Position numbers and translations under genes: made by a program | The notes under the pieces: generated by a model | Told to the model about the DNA's origin: nothing | The model's input: the letters and a program-made list of their open reading frames with translations, nothing else | Database searches by the model: none | Source: Oscillospiraceae bacterium | GTDB lineage: Bacteria > Bacillota > Clostridia > Oscillospirales > CAG-272 | Length of the DNA: 64,000 bases | Direction: 5' to 3' | NCBI GenBank assembly: GCA_015063485.1 | Contig: SVUA01000004.1 | Span: 1-64,000, forward strand | Part shown: positions 52,541 through 60,105 of the stretch, one piece after another | Position numbering within the stretch: position 1 is the stretch's first letter | Layout of the letters: each line of letters opens with the position of its first letter

Positions 52541-52960
52541 TTATGTTATTGTCTCGTTTATCAAAAAATCGTTCGCGGCTTTTAACATCTGCTTTGTATT
52601 TTCAAATGTCAATTCTTGATACGCTTTGTCAAAAGGCAACATTAAATAATCAAAATCCTCGAAATTCCCGTTTCTCTTTGGAGTCTGGTCTTGAAAATTC
52701 GCCAAAAAGAACACTACTGTTTTTTTATTTCCGTTATCCATTTGATATGACATCTCATATCGAAATTTGTCGTTTATATTTACCGTTACGGACGTTTCTT
52801 CAAGCGTTTCGCGCAATGCGGTCTCTGTTTCGCTCTCGCCCGCTTCAACGTGACCTTTTGGAAAACCGCAAGATTCCCCGCCCTTTGACTTGACAAGCAA
52901 ATAATAAACAATTCCGTCTTTTATTGTGTACGGTATCGTTCCGCAGGATTTTTCAAGCAT
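52541..52960 (-). CDS. NUDIX hydrolase, Ap4A hydrolase-like
   Basis: A 139-residue NUDIX protein. The Nudix box is GHVEAGESETETALRETLEE followed by TSV, with all catalytic glutamates present. The start MLEKSCGTIPYTIKDG and the segment GFPKGHVE resemble bis(5'-nucleosyl)-tetraphosphatases (NUDT2 type), which remove Ap4A. YqeK, encoded elsewhere in the window, hydrolyses the same alarmone by a different fold. It is flanked by repeats and shows no operon partner. Confidence 0.87.
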   Translation of the reverse strand: MLEKSCGTIPYTIKDGIVYYLLVKSKGGESCGFPKGHVEAGESETETALRETLEETSVTVNINDKFRYEMSYQMDNGNKKTVVFFLANFQDQTPKRNGNFEDFDYLMLPFDKAYQELTFENTKQMLKAANDFLINETIT

Positions 52961-52990
52961 CGTTGCCCTCCTTTGTAGAGAAATTTTAAA

Positions 52991-53110
52991 TAAATTGCGG
53001 TTAGTCGGTGGCGAGTTTTTAACTCGCCACCTCCGTCAACAAAGTGATTCGCGGTTGCGTCCCGCGAATTTACGAGTAACAAGTAACTCGGTCAAAACAC
53101 CCTTTGTTGC
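52991..53110. repeat. nested hairpin element
   Basis: GGTGGCGAGTT/AACTCGCCACC (53007-53031) is a strong hairpin. CAACAAA (53037-53043) pairs with TTTGTTG (53103-53109), enclosing ATTCGCGG/CCGCGAAT (53047-53069) and a GAGT/ACTC pair. The whole lies between the NUDIX and metallo-beta-lactamase genes, both on the minus strand. No open frame supports a gene. Confidence 0.6.
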
Positions 53111-53159
53111 GTCTTCTATTCATTACTTCATCTCACCGATAAATCAAAATTTGAATATT

Positions 53160-54725
53160 TTAAACCACAGGTGACACATACGCCGCTTTATGCTTTTCGT
53201 GTGATACCACTATGGGTTGGCTACTCATAAAGCGCACCGAAAAGCGCGCGTTTTCGGGTATTCCCTGTCCTTTGAGAGAGAGCCAATTGAAATACACCGC
53301 GTCACCGTCGACCTCTTCGCCGACGATATTCAGTCTCTTTAAAGCATTTTTTGAAAGCTGATATTTTATATAACGCACCTCGTTTGCGGCATTTTCAAAG
53401 TAAAGATCAATGGAAATGTCCGCGGGATAGGTTGTCATATTCAACAAAGTAAATTCAAAATCCTCTTCGCAAGCGGTGGACAGATCGGAATATACCCACA
53501 CGCACGATCCGCCCGCGGCTCTGCCCGACATGAATTTTTTGTCTATCTCGCCTCTTGCGTTTTCACTCGGAGTATACGGCAAAGTGATAGAGCGCTGTGT
53601 CTCACCCGTTATTATCTCGCGCACGCAAGGCATATTCATAAGGTGGCTCGTTCCCTCGCGGTAAGTACACATCTTTACATACGCGTTATAATCGGAGACG
53701 GGCAAAAGACATACGGACGGGCGTATAAGCTCAAAGCCCTTTATCTGCTCACTGTGCGCTCCGTTTCCAAATCCGTGGTGCGGCACTTGGAGAATATCTG
53801 CTTTTAAATAGCTTCCGTATCTTTCGGGCAAGCGCGCGTGTTCAAATGAGGAATCTGTCGCCCAGAGTATTGTCTGTCCGCCAAGCTCCATTCTGATAAC
53901 AAGAGACGTTGAATTTATATTGTCGGAATTGTGAATGGTATCGTCCATACTTGAGAGTATCTCGCACTTTGCGTCACCGATAACGTATCTCTGACCTGTA
54001 TGAGCCATATATATGGGCGCGCCTGTTTGGCTTATTCGCTCATACATCATAGGTATATTCGTAAAAGGAGAGGAGTCCGCAAACAATTTATGCTTTTGCG
54101 TAAGCTTTGGATAGTGTTCAAGGTCGTCTGCCTCAGGGAAATTGAGTAAAACCTTTTCAAGAATTATCTCATCGGCATAATTATCCATAAACAGATTAAA
54201 GCAGTTAAAATGATCGGCGTGAGGGTGCGTCATTATCCAAGCAGCTATCACGGGCTTTTCTCCGTTCGCTCCTTTTTTCAAGGTCTTGAAAAGTCTGTCT
54301 CTGTCGGGCTCAAGCTCTCTTCCGCCGTCAATTACTATAAATCTGCCGTCAGACAGACGAATAACATACGACATTCCGTAATCCTCGAGTTTGACTTGCG
54401 TTATCTCAGGTGTAACAAGGTTTCCGCCAAAGCTGTCCGAATACGAAAAGTACAGACAGTCCTCTTCCTCAACGATGCGCATCTCTCTTGTTGCGCCGTA
54501 GTAATTTACGAACACTCCGAAATTATCCTTTGAGAAAAAGCAAAACGAGTTATTTCCGTTTTCATAAGCCTCTTTCTTCTCAAATCCGCCGTCAATCAAC
54601 GCGTTACAGCACGCAGAATATACCTTTTTATCAACATTATCAAAGGTCGCCACGTAGGACTTGTTATTTTCCCTGTTTTCGATATATTCAAAATTGCAGA
54701 TCGACGAAAGATTTAAAAGCTTCAT
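53160..54725 (-). CDS. metallo-beta-lactamase fold protein with ASRT-like C-terminal domain
   Basis: A 521-residue protein in three parts. Residues 1-110 are uncharacterised. Residues 115-400 are a metallo-beta-lactamase hydrolase with DGG, HPHADH (167-172), a later aspartate in WATDSS and PHHG, similar to the ComEC/Rec2-type group. Residues about 405-521 are a beta-rich domain (SCVWVYSDLST, FTLLNMTTYPADISIDLYFEN, ending RFMSSQPIVVSHEK) that resembles the sensory rhodopsin transducer (ASRT) family; this is a judgement by eye. No signal peptide is seen. Start set by GAGG before the ATG at 54725. The substrate is unknown. Confidence 0.8.
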   Translation of the reverse strand: MKLLNLSSICNFEYIENRENNKSYVATFDNVDKKVYSACCNALIDGGFEKKEAYENGNNSFCFFSKDNFGVFVNYYGATREMRIVEEEDCLYFSYSDSFGGNLVTPEITQVKLEDYGMSYVIRLSDGRFIVIDGGRELEPDRDRLFKTLKKGANGEKPVIAAWIMTHPHADHFNCFNLFMDNYADEIILEKVLLNFPEADDLEHYPKLTQKHKLFADSSPFTNIPMMYERISQTGAPIYMAHTGQRYVIGDAKCEILSSMDDTIHNSDNINSTSLVIRMELGGQTILWATDSSFEHARLPERYGSYLKADILQVPHHGFGNGAHSEQIKGFELIRPSVCLLPVSDYNAYVKMCTYREGTSHLMNMPCVREIITGETQRSITLPYTPSENARGEIDKKFMSGRAAGGSCVWVYSDLSTACEEDFEFTLLNMTTYPADISIDLYFENAANEVRYIKYQLSKNALKRLNIVGEEVDGDAVYFNWLSLKGQGIPENARFSVRFMSSQPIVVSHEKHKAAYVSPVV

Positions 54726-54761
54726 AAGATTATCCTCACATTTCATAATTTTAACATTTCA

Positions 54762-54790
54762 ATTATATCACAGAAACATATACATTTCAA
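54762..54790 (-). promoter_or_regulatory. promoter of the metallo-beta-lactamase gene
   Basis: TTGAAA (54790-54785) and TATAAT (54767-54762), spacer 17 bp, minus strand. Confidence 0.75.
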
Positions 54791-54802
54791 CCGCTTTAAA
54801 TC

Positions 54803-54843
54803 AAAAAAGATCATTTCCGCTGTCTACAAAAATGATCTTTTTC
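54803..54843. terminator. bidirectional terminator after the four-helix-bundle gene
   Basis: AAAAGATCATTT and AAATGATCTTTT pair with T/A runs on both sides. On the minus strand it lies after the gene ending at 54911 and before the promoter at 54790. Confidence 0.85.
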
Positions 54844-54910
54844 TTTGATTTGGTTATATAAGGTCTACCAAAAAGAGATGTATGGCTGTTCGCGCGAGAT
54901 AAAATATTTA

Positions 54911-55264
54911 TTATTTATTCTCCTTCGCCGTGTTGATAGAGGCGATGAGCATTCTTTTTATCTCCAAGCAGTCCTTTAACAAAGATTTTCCCATATCCTC
55001 GGTTATATATTCGGACATTTTCAGCAATTTGAGCCAATATTCAGTTTCTGCCGTCTCCTTCAAGGCTATATGCATCTTTGAAATAAAATCTGCTTTGCTC
55101 TGCCCATAATTTGCTTCGTTTATGTTCGCACCGATACTTGTACCGCTACGAACGATTTGTTTTGAAATAATGGTTTCTTTTTTTGTTTTAATAAGATATT
55201 GGTGAAGTTTTATTATACGTGATGCAAATGCAATAGATTTATCGATCAACAAATTTTCTTTCAT
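54911..55264 (-). CDS. four-helix-bundle protein (23S rRNA intervening-sequence type)
   Basis: A 117-residue helical protein of the S23/IVP family, often encoded within intervening sequences of 23S rRNA genes or as free genes. Hallmarks are IVRSGTSIGANINEANYGQS (a conserved glycine-rich turn), ADFISKMHIALKETAETEYWL and a final helix. The function of free copies is not known; the fold is related to the Avd accessory proteins of diversity-generating retroelements, but no reverse transcriptase is in this window. GGAGG lies seven bases before the ATG at 55264. Confidence 0.9.
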   Translation of the reverse strand: MKENLLIDKSIAFASRIIKLHQYLIKTKKETIISKQIVRSGTSIGANINEANYGQSKADFISKMHIALKETAETEYWLKLLKMSEYITEDMGKSLLKDCLEIKRMLIASINTAKENK

Positions 55265-55289
55265 GCCCGTTACCTCCATTCTTAAAATA

Positions 55290-55318
55290 ATTATAACATA
55301 AGTTGTAAAACATTTCAA
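55290..55318 (-). promoter_or_regulatory. promoter of the four-helix-bundle gene
   Basis: TTGAAA (55318-55313) and TATAAT (55295-55290), spacer 17 bp, minus strand. Confidence 0.75.
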
Positions 55319-55354
55319 TATAAAAATGCTTTTCGAACGTAAGAAGAAAAGCTA

Positions 55355-55508
55355 CCTCAATTATTCATTATTCATCAGCAAAGCGGCTTCATTATTCATT
55401 CTTCATTAAAAAATCCGCGTAAAAAGTGAATAATGAATGATGAATAATGAAAAATGAATAATACAAACAAAAAATCCGCATTCTTGCGAACGCGGATTTT
55501 TTGTTTGG
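55355..55508 (-). repeat. 154-bp tRNA-linked repeat, copy 2
   Basis: Matches 48751-48904 end to end. It includes the tRNA-Arg terminator (CCGCATTC/GAACGCGG, 55475-55496, one mismatch) and stops exactly at the CCA end of tRNA-Arg. Similarity to copy 1 ends where the two tRNA sequences begin. Confidence 0.9.
55473..55498 (-). terminator. terminator of the tRNA-Gly/tRNA-Arg transcript
   Basis: AATCCGCATTC and GAACGCGGATT around TTGC, followed on the minus strand by TTTTTGTTTG. It lies about eight bases after tRNA-Arg. Confidence 0.85.
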
Positions 55509-55582
55509 CGTGCCTTGAGGGATTCGAACCCCCGACCTACTGCTTAGAAGGCAGTTGCTCTATCCGACTGAGCTAAAGGCAC
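55506..55582 (-). tRNA. tRNA-Arg (TCT)
   Basis: Acceptor GTGCCTT/AAGGCAC, D-arm AGCTCAGTCGGATAGAGC, anticodon stem ACTGC/GCAGT around CTTCTAA with anticodon TCT, T-arm CGGGGGTTCGAATCCCTC, discriminator G and encoded CCA. It is 40 bases after tRNA-Gly in the same transcript. Confidence 0.96.
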
Positions 55583-55623
55583 ATACTGCATAAATGCCGC
55601 ATATAAATGCGGCATTTATTTTA

Positions 55624-55697
55624 TGGAGCGAGTGATGGGAATCGAACCCACGCGACCAGCTTGGAAGGCTGGGATTCTACCATTGAACTACACTCGC
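55624..55697 (-). tRNA. tRNA-Gly (TCC)
   Basis: Acceptor GCGAGTG/CACTCGC, anticodon stem CCAGC/GCTGG around CTTCCAA with anticodon TCC, T-arm GTGGGTTCGATTCCCAT, discriminator T and encoded CCA. First gene after the tRNA promoter. Confidence 0.96.
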
Positions 55698-55727
55698 ATT
55701 TTTGCGGTTTCTCAAAACTGCCCTATT

Positions 55728-55756
55728 ATTATACCTCAAAGCTCTTTATTTGTCAA
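55728..55756 (-). promoter_or_regulatory. promoter of tRNA-Gly/tRNA-Arg
   Basis: TTGACA (55756-55751) and TATAAT (55733-55728), spacer 17 bp, minus strand. Confidence 0.88.
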
Positions 55757-55933
55757 TAGTATTTTGAAAATTTTTTTAACTTTTTTATTTATATCTTATA
55801 TAACCACTAAAAACTGTTTTTTTAGTTCCACACTTTCATTATGTGAAACAACAATATCATTTTATTTTAAATACATCAAATTGTCTTATTCAGTTTAAGT
55901 TTAAAGTTAAAGTAAGGTTACATTATTTGATTA

Positions 55934-55962
55934 TTTACAACCATCTTCAAATCCTTTATAAT
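55934..55962 (+). promoter_or_regulatory. promoter of the DUF4886 lipoprotein gene
   Basis: TTTACA (55934-55939) and TATAAT (55957-55962), spacer 17 bp. The rest of the 300-base gap from the tRNA promoter is AT-rich with nothing else recognised. Confidence 0.75.
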
Positions 55963-55997
55963 AAAGAAAAAAGAAAGATATTTTAAGGAGAAATATC

Positions 55998-57443
55998 ATG
56001 CGAATTTTAAAAATCGCTCTTTCGTTTGTTTTGATATTTGCTATGCTGTCGCTCGCTATCGCTTGTGACAAAGGAACTGCAAATCAAGCAGAGACCTCTC
56101 AAAATACAAATGAGACATCAAATGTTACAGAAGAACCGTCCGACAATACAAATGAAACACCCAAAGAATCGGAAAAGGTCGAGGAAGAATTCAAAGCTCC
56201 CGAATCTATAAAAATACTCGCTATAGGAAACAGCTTCAGTGACGATGCTATGGCTTATCTTTGGAATCTTTTAAAAGATGCAGGCTGTAAGCAAGTAATA
56301 ATCGCCAACCTGTACATAGGAGGTTGCACGCTTGACAAGCATTACACTAATATTCAAAACAATTCCGCAAGCTATACCTATAAAAAGAACACGAACGGCT
56401 CGTTTGTGAACACCGAAAACAGCACTGTTCTCCACGGCTTAAACGATGAAAAGTGGGATCTTATCACGCTCCAGCAAGCAAGCGGGTCGAGCGGCAAACG
56501 TGCTACGTATTCACACGTTAACGATATCCTTAACACCGTTGAAACAACCAATCCGCAAGCCAAGGTCTATTGGCACATGACTTGGGCGTATCAGCAAAAT
56601 AGCACTCATAACGATTTTGCGAGCTACAACAACAGTCAAAAGACTATGTACGAATCTATCACAAATGCAACCGCCAAGGAGATCCAATCAAATTCTCGAT
56701 TTGTTGGTATAATTCCCTCGGGAACGACCATACAGAATCTTCGCACCTCGTTCCTTGGCGACACTCTTACCCGCGACGGATATCACATGAGCAAAGACTT
56801 TGGTCGCTATTCGGTAGGTCTTACGTGGACAGCTACTATTTTAGGTGAAAAAGCGCTTGATGAGATAGATTGGGTCCCCTCTTCCTATACCTATCTTTCC
56901 TCGCATCTGAATATGATCAAGGACACTGTCCGCGATGCGTTGAAAACTCCGTTTAGCGTAACGAATTCAAAATACACAGTCTCTTCAAGCGATAGCGAGA
57001 TTTTGAAAAGCTTGAATTTAGACCCCGCAAAATATACATCTTTATTATCCGCAAACGATTGGAATAAAAACGCTTACTATAACTCCACAAGCTCATCTAA
57101 CTGGAACGTTCTCAACACCTCCGCAAACACTTCAAGTACAAATCTTCAAAAATTTGCCGCAACGAAGCTCTTTACAAAAGATCAGATCCCCGTCGGTTCT
57201 GTTATAATTATAGATTCGGGATATACATACCGTCCTGAAGGCTGGGTAAGCTTGACGGACAAATCCGCTAATCCTACGCGCCAAGGTGAAGTCTCCACCA
57301 ACTTCGTAAAAGTAACGTCATCTTGGTGGGGCAACTACGTTTACCGTGGATTTAACTTAAAGCACGGTGATGCGACGTATAGCACAGATGCTGAATATCT
57401 TGAGCTTATATCCCACCTCCGTATTTACGTTCCCACAAAGTAA
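55998..57443 (+). CDS. DUF4886 lipoprotein (SGNH hydrolase-like)
   Basis: A 481-residue secreted lipoprotein: signal peptide with lipobox LAIAC (cysteine 23), a Thr/Asn/Glu-rich spacer to about residue 68, then a DUF4886 domain starting IKILAIGNSFSDDAM, the GNS block of SGNH-like esterases, with WDLITLQQASG and RDGYHMSKDFGRYSVGLTW (the late DxxH). The C-terminal 150 residues are an extra region that may bind carbohydrate. Likely role: deacetylation or esterase action on polysaccharide at the cell surface, by family only. Single gene with its own promoter, AAGGAG and terminator. Confidence 0.85.
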   Translation: MRILKIALSFVLIFAMLSLAIACDKGTANQAETSQNTNETSNVTEEPSDNTNETPKESEKVEEEFKAPESIKILAIGNSFSDDAMAYLWNLLKDAGCKQVIIANLYIGGCTLDKHYTNIQNNSASYTYKKNTNGSFVNTENSTVLHGLNDEKWDLITLQQASGSSGKRATYSHVNDILNTVETTNPQAKVYWHMTWAYQQNSTHNDFASYNNSQKTMYESITNATAKEIQSNSRFVGIIPSGTTIQNLRTSFLGDTLTRDGYHMSKDFGRYSVGLTWTATILGEKALDEIDWVPSSYTYLSSHLNMIKDTVRDALKTPFSVTNSKYTVSSSDSEILKSLNLDPAKYTSLLSANDWNKNAYYNSTSSSNWNVLNTSANTSSTNLQKFAATKLFTKDQIPVGSVIIIDSGYTYRPEGWVSLTDKSANPTRQGEVSTNFVKVTSSWWGNYVYRGFNLKHGDATYSTDAEYLELISHLRIYVPTK

Positions 57444-57451
57444 TAATTTAA

Positions 57452-57488
57452 TCGGATACAAGGAAAAATACCTTGTATCCGATTTTTA
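57452..57488 (+). terminator. terminator of the DUF4886 gene
   Basis: TCGGATACAAGG and CCTTGTATCCGA around AAAAATA, then TTTTTA. It lies nine bases after the stop. Confidence 0.9.
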
Positions 57489-57509
57489 TATAAAGTGACA
57501 AAATTTCTA

Positions 57510-57538
57510 TTGAAATAATCAAGATTTCATGGTATAAT
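57510..57538 (+). promoter_or_regulatory. promoter of the yqeG-pepP operon
   Basis: TTGAAA (57510-57515) and TATAAT (57533-57538), spacer 17 bp. Confidence 0.8.
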
Positions 57539-57570
57539 AACCTTAATATAAATAACTTTAAGGAAGTATT

Positions 57571-58122
57571 ATGAAAAAATACGCTTCGATATCAAATTTT
57601 TTCACGCCCGACCATATGTTCCGCTCATTTGACGAAGTGACCCCCGAATTTTTGCATTCGATTGGAATAAACGCTCTGCTTATCGACATCGACAACACAC
57701 TTGCTCCCTACGAACAACCCGATGCGAACGAGCGCATAATAAATTGGTTCAAAACTCTCAAAGACGCGGGAATAAAGGCGGCGCTTATCTCTAACAACCA
57801 CCCACCGAGAGTCGAGCGTTTCAACAAAAAATTAGGACTTATCGCCTATGCCGACTGCGGAAAGCCTAAAAGCCGTATGCTTCTTGTCGCTATGGAGCAG
57901 ATGGGTTCAACTATCTCTGACACAGCGGGGCTTGGCGACCAGATACTCACCGACACGGCGGCGGCGCACAATTTAGGGCTTCCCTCAATAATCGTTCCGC
58001 CGATAAAGGACAAAACCAATGCTTTTTACAAGGTAAAACGCGCCATTGAAAGACCGTTCGTAAAGAAATACCGCAAAAAGAATCACGGCGACGGGTCTTT
58101 CCCGAAATGGCCTAAATATTGA
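57571..58122 (+). CDS. yqeG: YqeG family HAD IIIA phosphatase
   Basis: A 183-residue HAD subfamily IIIA protein. The nucleophile motif is LLIDIDNTLAPYE near residue 30, motif II is ALISNNHPPRV, and the acidic motif GLGDQILTDTAAAHNLG follows. Bacterial YqeG resembles the mitochondrial PGP phosphatase Gep4, so phosphatidylglycerophosphate is a possible substrate, but this is unproven here. The usual Firmicutes neighbour yqeH is absent; instead it leads a transcript with an endonuclease IV-like gene and pepP. Confidence 0.93.
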   Translation: MKKYASISNFFTPDHMFRSFDEVTPEFLHSIGINALLIDIDNTLAPYEQPDANERIINWFKTLKDAGIKAALISNNHPPRVERFNKKLGLIAYADCGKPKSRMLLVAMEQMGSTISDTAGLGDQILTDTAAAHNLGLPSIIVPPIKDKTNAFYKVKRAIERPFVKKYRKKNHGDGSFPKWPKY

Positions 58123-58139
58123 AGATTGGAGATAAATTT

Positions 58140-59006
58140 ATGAAAATAGATCACGCGACCTTTGGACCGGGAGGTAACAGCGAAAGCTTTTACGACGAAG
58201 GATTCAAAAGCACGCTTCAAGCTCCCGCTTGGCTGAAAGCGAGAGGACTTGACGCCTATGAATATCAAGCTGGAAATGGTCTTACCGCAGGTATTGCTAC
58301 ACTCCAAAAGATTGGCGAGGAAGCTAAAAAGCACGGTATACTCATGTCCTTGCATACGCCCTACTTTATTTCTCTTTCGGGCGTTGTCGAGGAAAAACGG
58401 CTTAAAAGCATAGACTACATTTCAAGGTCTTTAGCGGCGGCAGAAGCGCTCAATGCCGACACGATAGTTATACACACGGGCAGCGCGGCAAAGATAACTC
58501 GCGAGGAGGCTATGGCTCTCGCATCTGATACGCTTGAAAAAAATCTTGAGGTGAACGGCAACACCTCTATCCGCATGGGACTTGAAACTATGGGAAAGAT
58601 AAATCAGCTCGGTACACTTGACGAGGTATTGACACTTTGCAAGATATCTCCTCTTTATCACCCCGTTGTCGATTTCGGTCACCTCAACGCCCGTAATATC
58701 GGTAATTATTTCACCGACCGCGACAGCTACCGCGCGATATTTGACCGCATAGCTACTTCTCTTGGCGATGAATACGCCTACAATCTGCACTGCCATTTTT
58801 CAAAGATAGAATACACGAACGCGGGTGAAAAAAAGCACCTTACCTTTGAGGACACTGTCTTCGGACCTAACTTTGAGCCTCTTGCCGAGGCGATAGTGCG
58901 CGAGGGCGTTTGCCCACGCATAATCTGCGAATCGGCAGGAACTATGGCAGAAGACGCTCTGTATATGAAAAACGCGTGGCTCACGGAAAAGGAAGGCAAC
59001 TCATGA
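58140..59006 (+). CDS. endonuclease IV-like TIM-barrel protein
   Basis: A 288-residue protein of the AP-endonuclease-2/xylose-isomerase barrel superfamily, close to Nfo. Likely metal ligands appear in order: LHTPYF, VIHTGS, GLETMG, VDFGHLN, LHCHFSK, and ICESAG at the end. The aspartate-histidine pair after the sixth motif is replaced by a KKH segment, so full endonuclease IV chemistry is uncertain. GGAG eight bases before the ATG at 58140 sets the start; the TTG at 58119 overlapping yqeG is less likely. It overlaps pepP by four bases. Confidence 0.82.
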   Translation: MKIDHATFGPGGNSESFYDEGFKSTLQAPAWLKARGLDAYEYQAGNGLTAGIATLQKIGEEAKKHGILMSLHTPYFISLSGVVEEKRLKSIDYISRSLAAAEALNADTIVIHTGSAAKITREEAMALASDTLEKNLEVNGNTSIRMGLETMGKINQLGTLDEVLTLCKISPLYHPVVDFGHLNARNIGNYFTDRDSYRAIFDRIATSLGDEYAYNLHCHFSKIEYTNAGEKKHLTFEDTVFGPNFEPLAEAIVREGVCPRIICESAGTMAEDALYMKNAWLTEKEGNS

Positions 59007-60073
59007 GCGCGTTAAAGAGACTTCAAGAACAGATAAAAACGCTCGGTGCGGACGCAATTCTCATTTCCTCCGAGCTTAATTGCAGATATATCTCGGATTT
59101 CGTTTTCTCGGACGGATATCTCCTTATCGAGAGCGACTACGCGTTTCTTATAACCGACTCGCGATACGTTGAGGCGGCAAAAAACACCGTAAAGGAGCTT
59201 GAGATACTTTGCCCAAAAGGTACTCGCATAAGCGCGATCTCCGAGCTTGTCTCGGCGCGAAATATAAAGGTTCTCGCTATTGAGGACGAAAGCATGTCGG
59301 TAGCCGAGCATAAGCGTTTTTCGGACACTCTTCCCTGCGAGCTTATATCGGGAGCTTCCGCTCTGATAACCTCGCTCCGACAGAAAAAAACTCCCGTCGA
59401 GCTTGAAAAGATAGCCAAAGCGCAAAGAATTACCGACGCGGCTTTTGAGCATATTTTAGGCTTTATCTCGCCAGACGTGACCGAGACAGACGTAGCCTTG
59501 GAGCTTGAATTTTTCATGAGAAAAATGGACGCGGACGGTCTTGCGTTTGAAACAATAGCGGTCTCGGGCGCGGCTTCCTCTCTCCCACACGGAGTTCCGT
59601 CAAACGTAAAGCTCCGCAAAGGTTTTCTCACGATGGATTTCGGCGCGAAATTCGACGGATACTGCTCGGATATGACACGTACTGTCTGTATCGGACACGC
59701 AGACAGCGAAATGAAAAGGGTCTACGACACCGTTCTTTCAGCGCAGGAGTACGCGCTTGAAAACATTCGCGAGGGTATGCTTTGCAGAGATGCAGACTCT
59801 CTTGCGCGGGATATCATAAAAAAAGCGGGATACGGAGACTGCTTCGGTCATTCTCTCGGTCACGGAGTGGGGCTTTACATTCACGAGTCTCCCTCTCTTT
59901 CACAACACGCAAAATACGATTTAAGACTTGAGCGCGGTCACGTCGTAACCGTCGAGCCGGGAATATACCTTGAAGGAAGATTCGGTGTTCGCATTGAAGA
60001 CATGATAGCGATAGATCACGACGGCTCTGTGAAAAACTTTACCAAAAGTCCAAAAAAGCTGATAGAGCTTTAA
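59003..60073 (+). CDS. pepP: Xaa-Pro aminopeptidase (M24 family)
   Basis: A 356-residue M24 metallopeptidase removing N-terminal residues next to proline. It has a creatinase-like N-terminal domain (about 1-125) and the pita-bread catalytic domain with the five metal ligands in MDFGAKFDGYCSDMTRT (two aspartates), GHSLGHGVGLYIHE (histidine), VVTVEPGIYLEG (glutamate) and FGVRIEDM (glutamate). GGAAGG precedes the ATG, which overlaps the previous stop as ATGA. The open frame extends upstream to 58910 but this is inside the preceding gene. Confidence 0.94.
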   Translation: MSALKRLQEQIKTLGADAILISSELNCRYISDFVFSDGYLLIESDYAFLITDSRYVEAAKNTVKELEILCPKGTRISAISELVSARNIKVLAIEDESMSVAEHKRFSDTLPCELISGASALITSLRQKKTPVELEKIAKAQRITDAAFEHILGFISPDVTETDVALELEFFMRKMDADGLAFETIAVSGAASSLPHGVPSNVKLRKGFLTMDFGAKFDGYCSDMTRTVCIGHADSEMKRVYDTVLSAQEYALENIREGMLCRDADSLARDIIKKAGYGDCFGHSLGHGVGLYIHESPSLSQHAKYDLRLERGHVVTVEPGIYLEGRFGVRIEDMIAIDHDGSVKNFTKSPKKLIEL

Positions 60074-60105
60074 AATAAAAAACCAACAAAAAGGAGAAAA
60101 ACACT

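Noticed and set aside
54911-55264. Diversity-generating retroelement accessory protein
   Set aside because: The fold family is related, but no reverse transcriptase or template/variable repeats are in the window.
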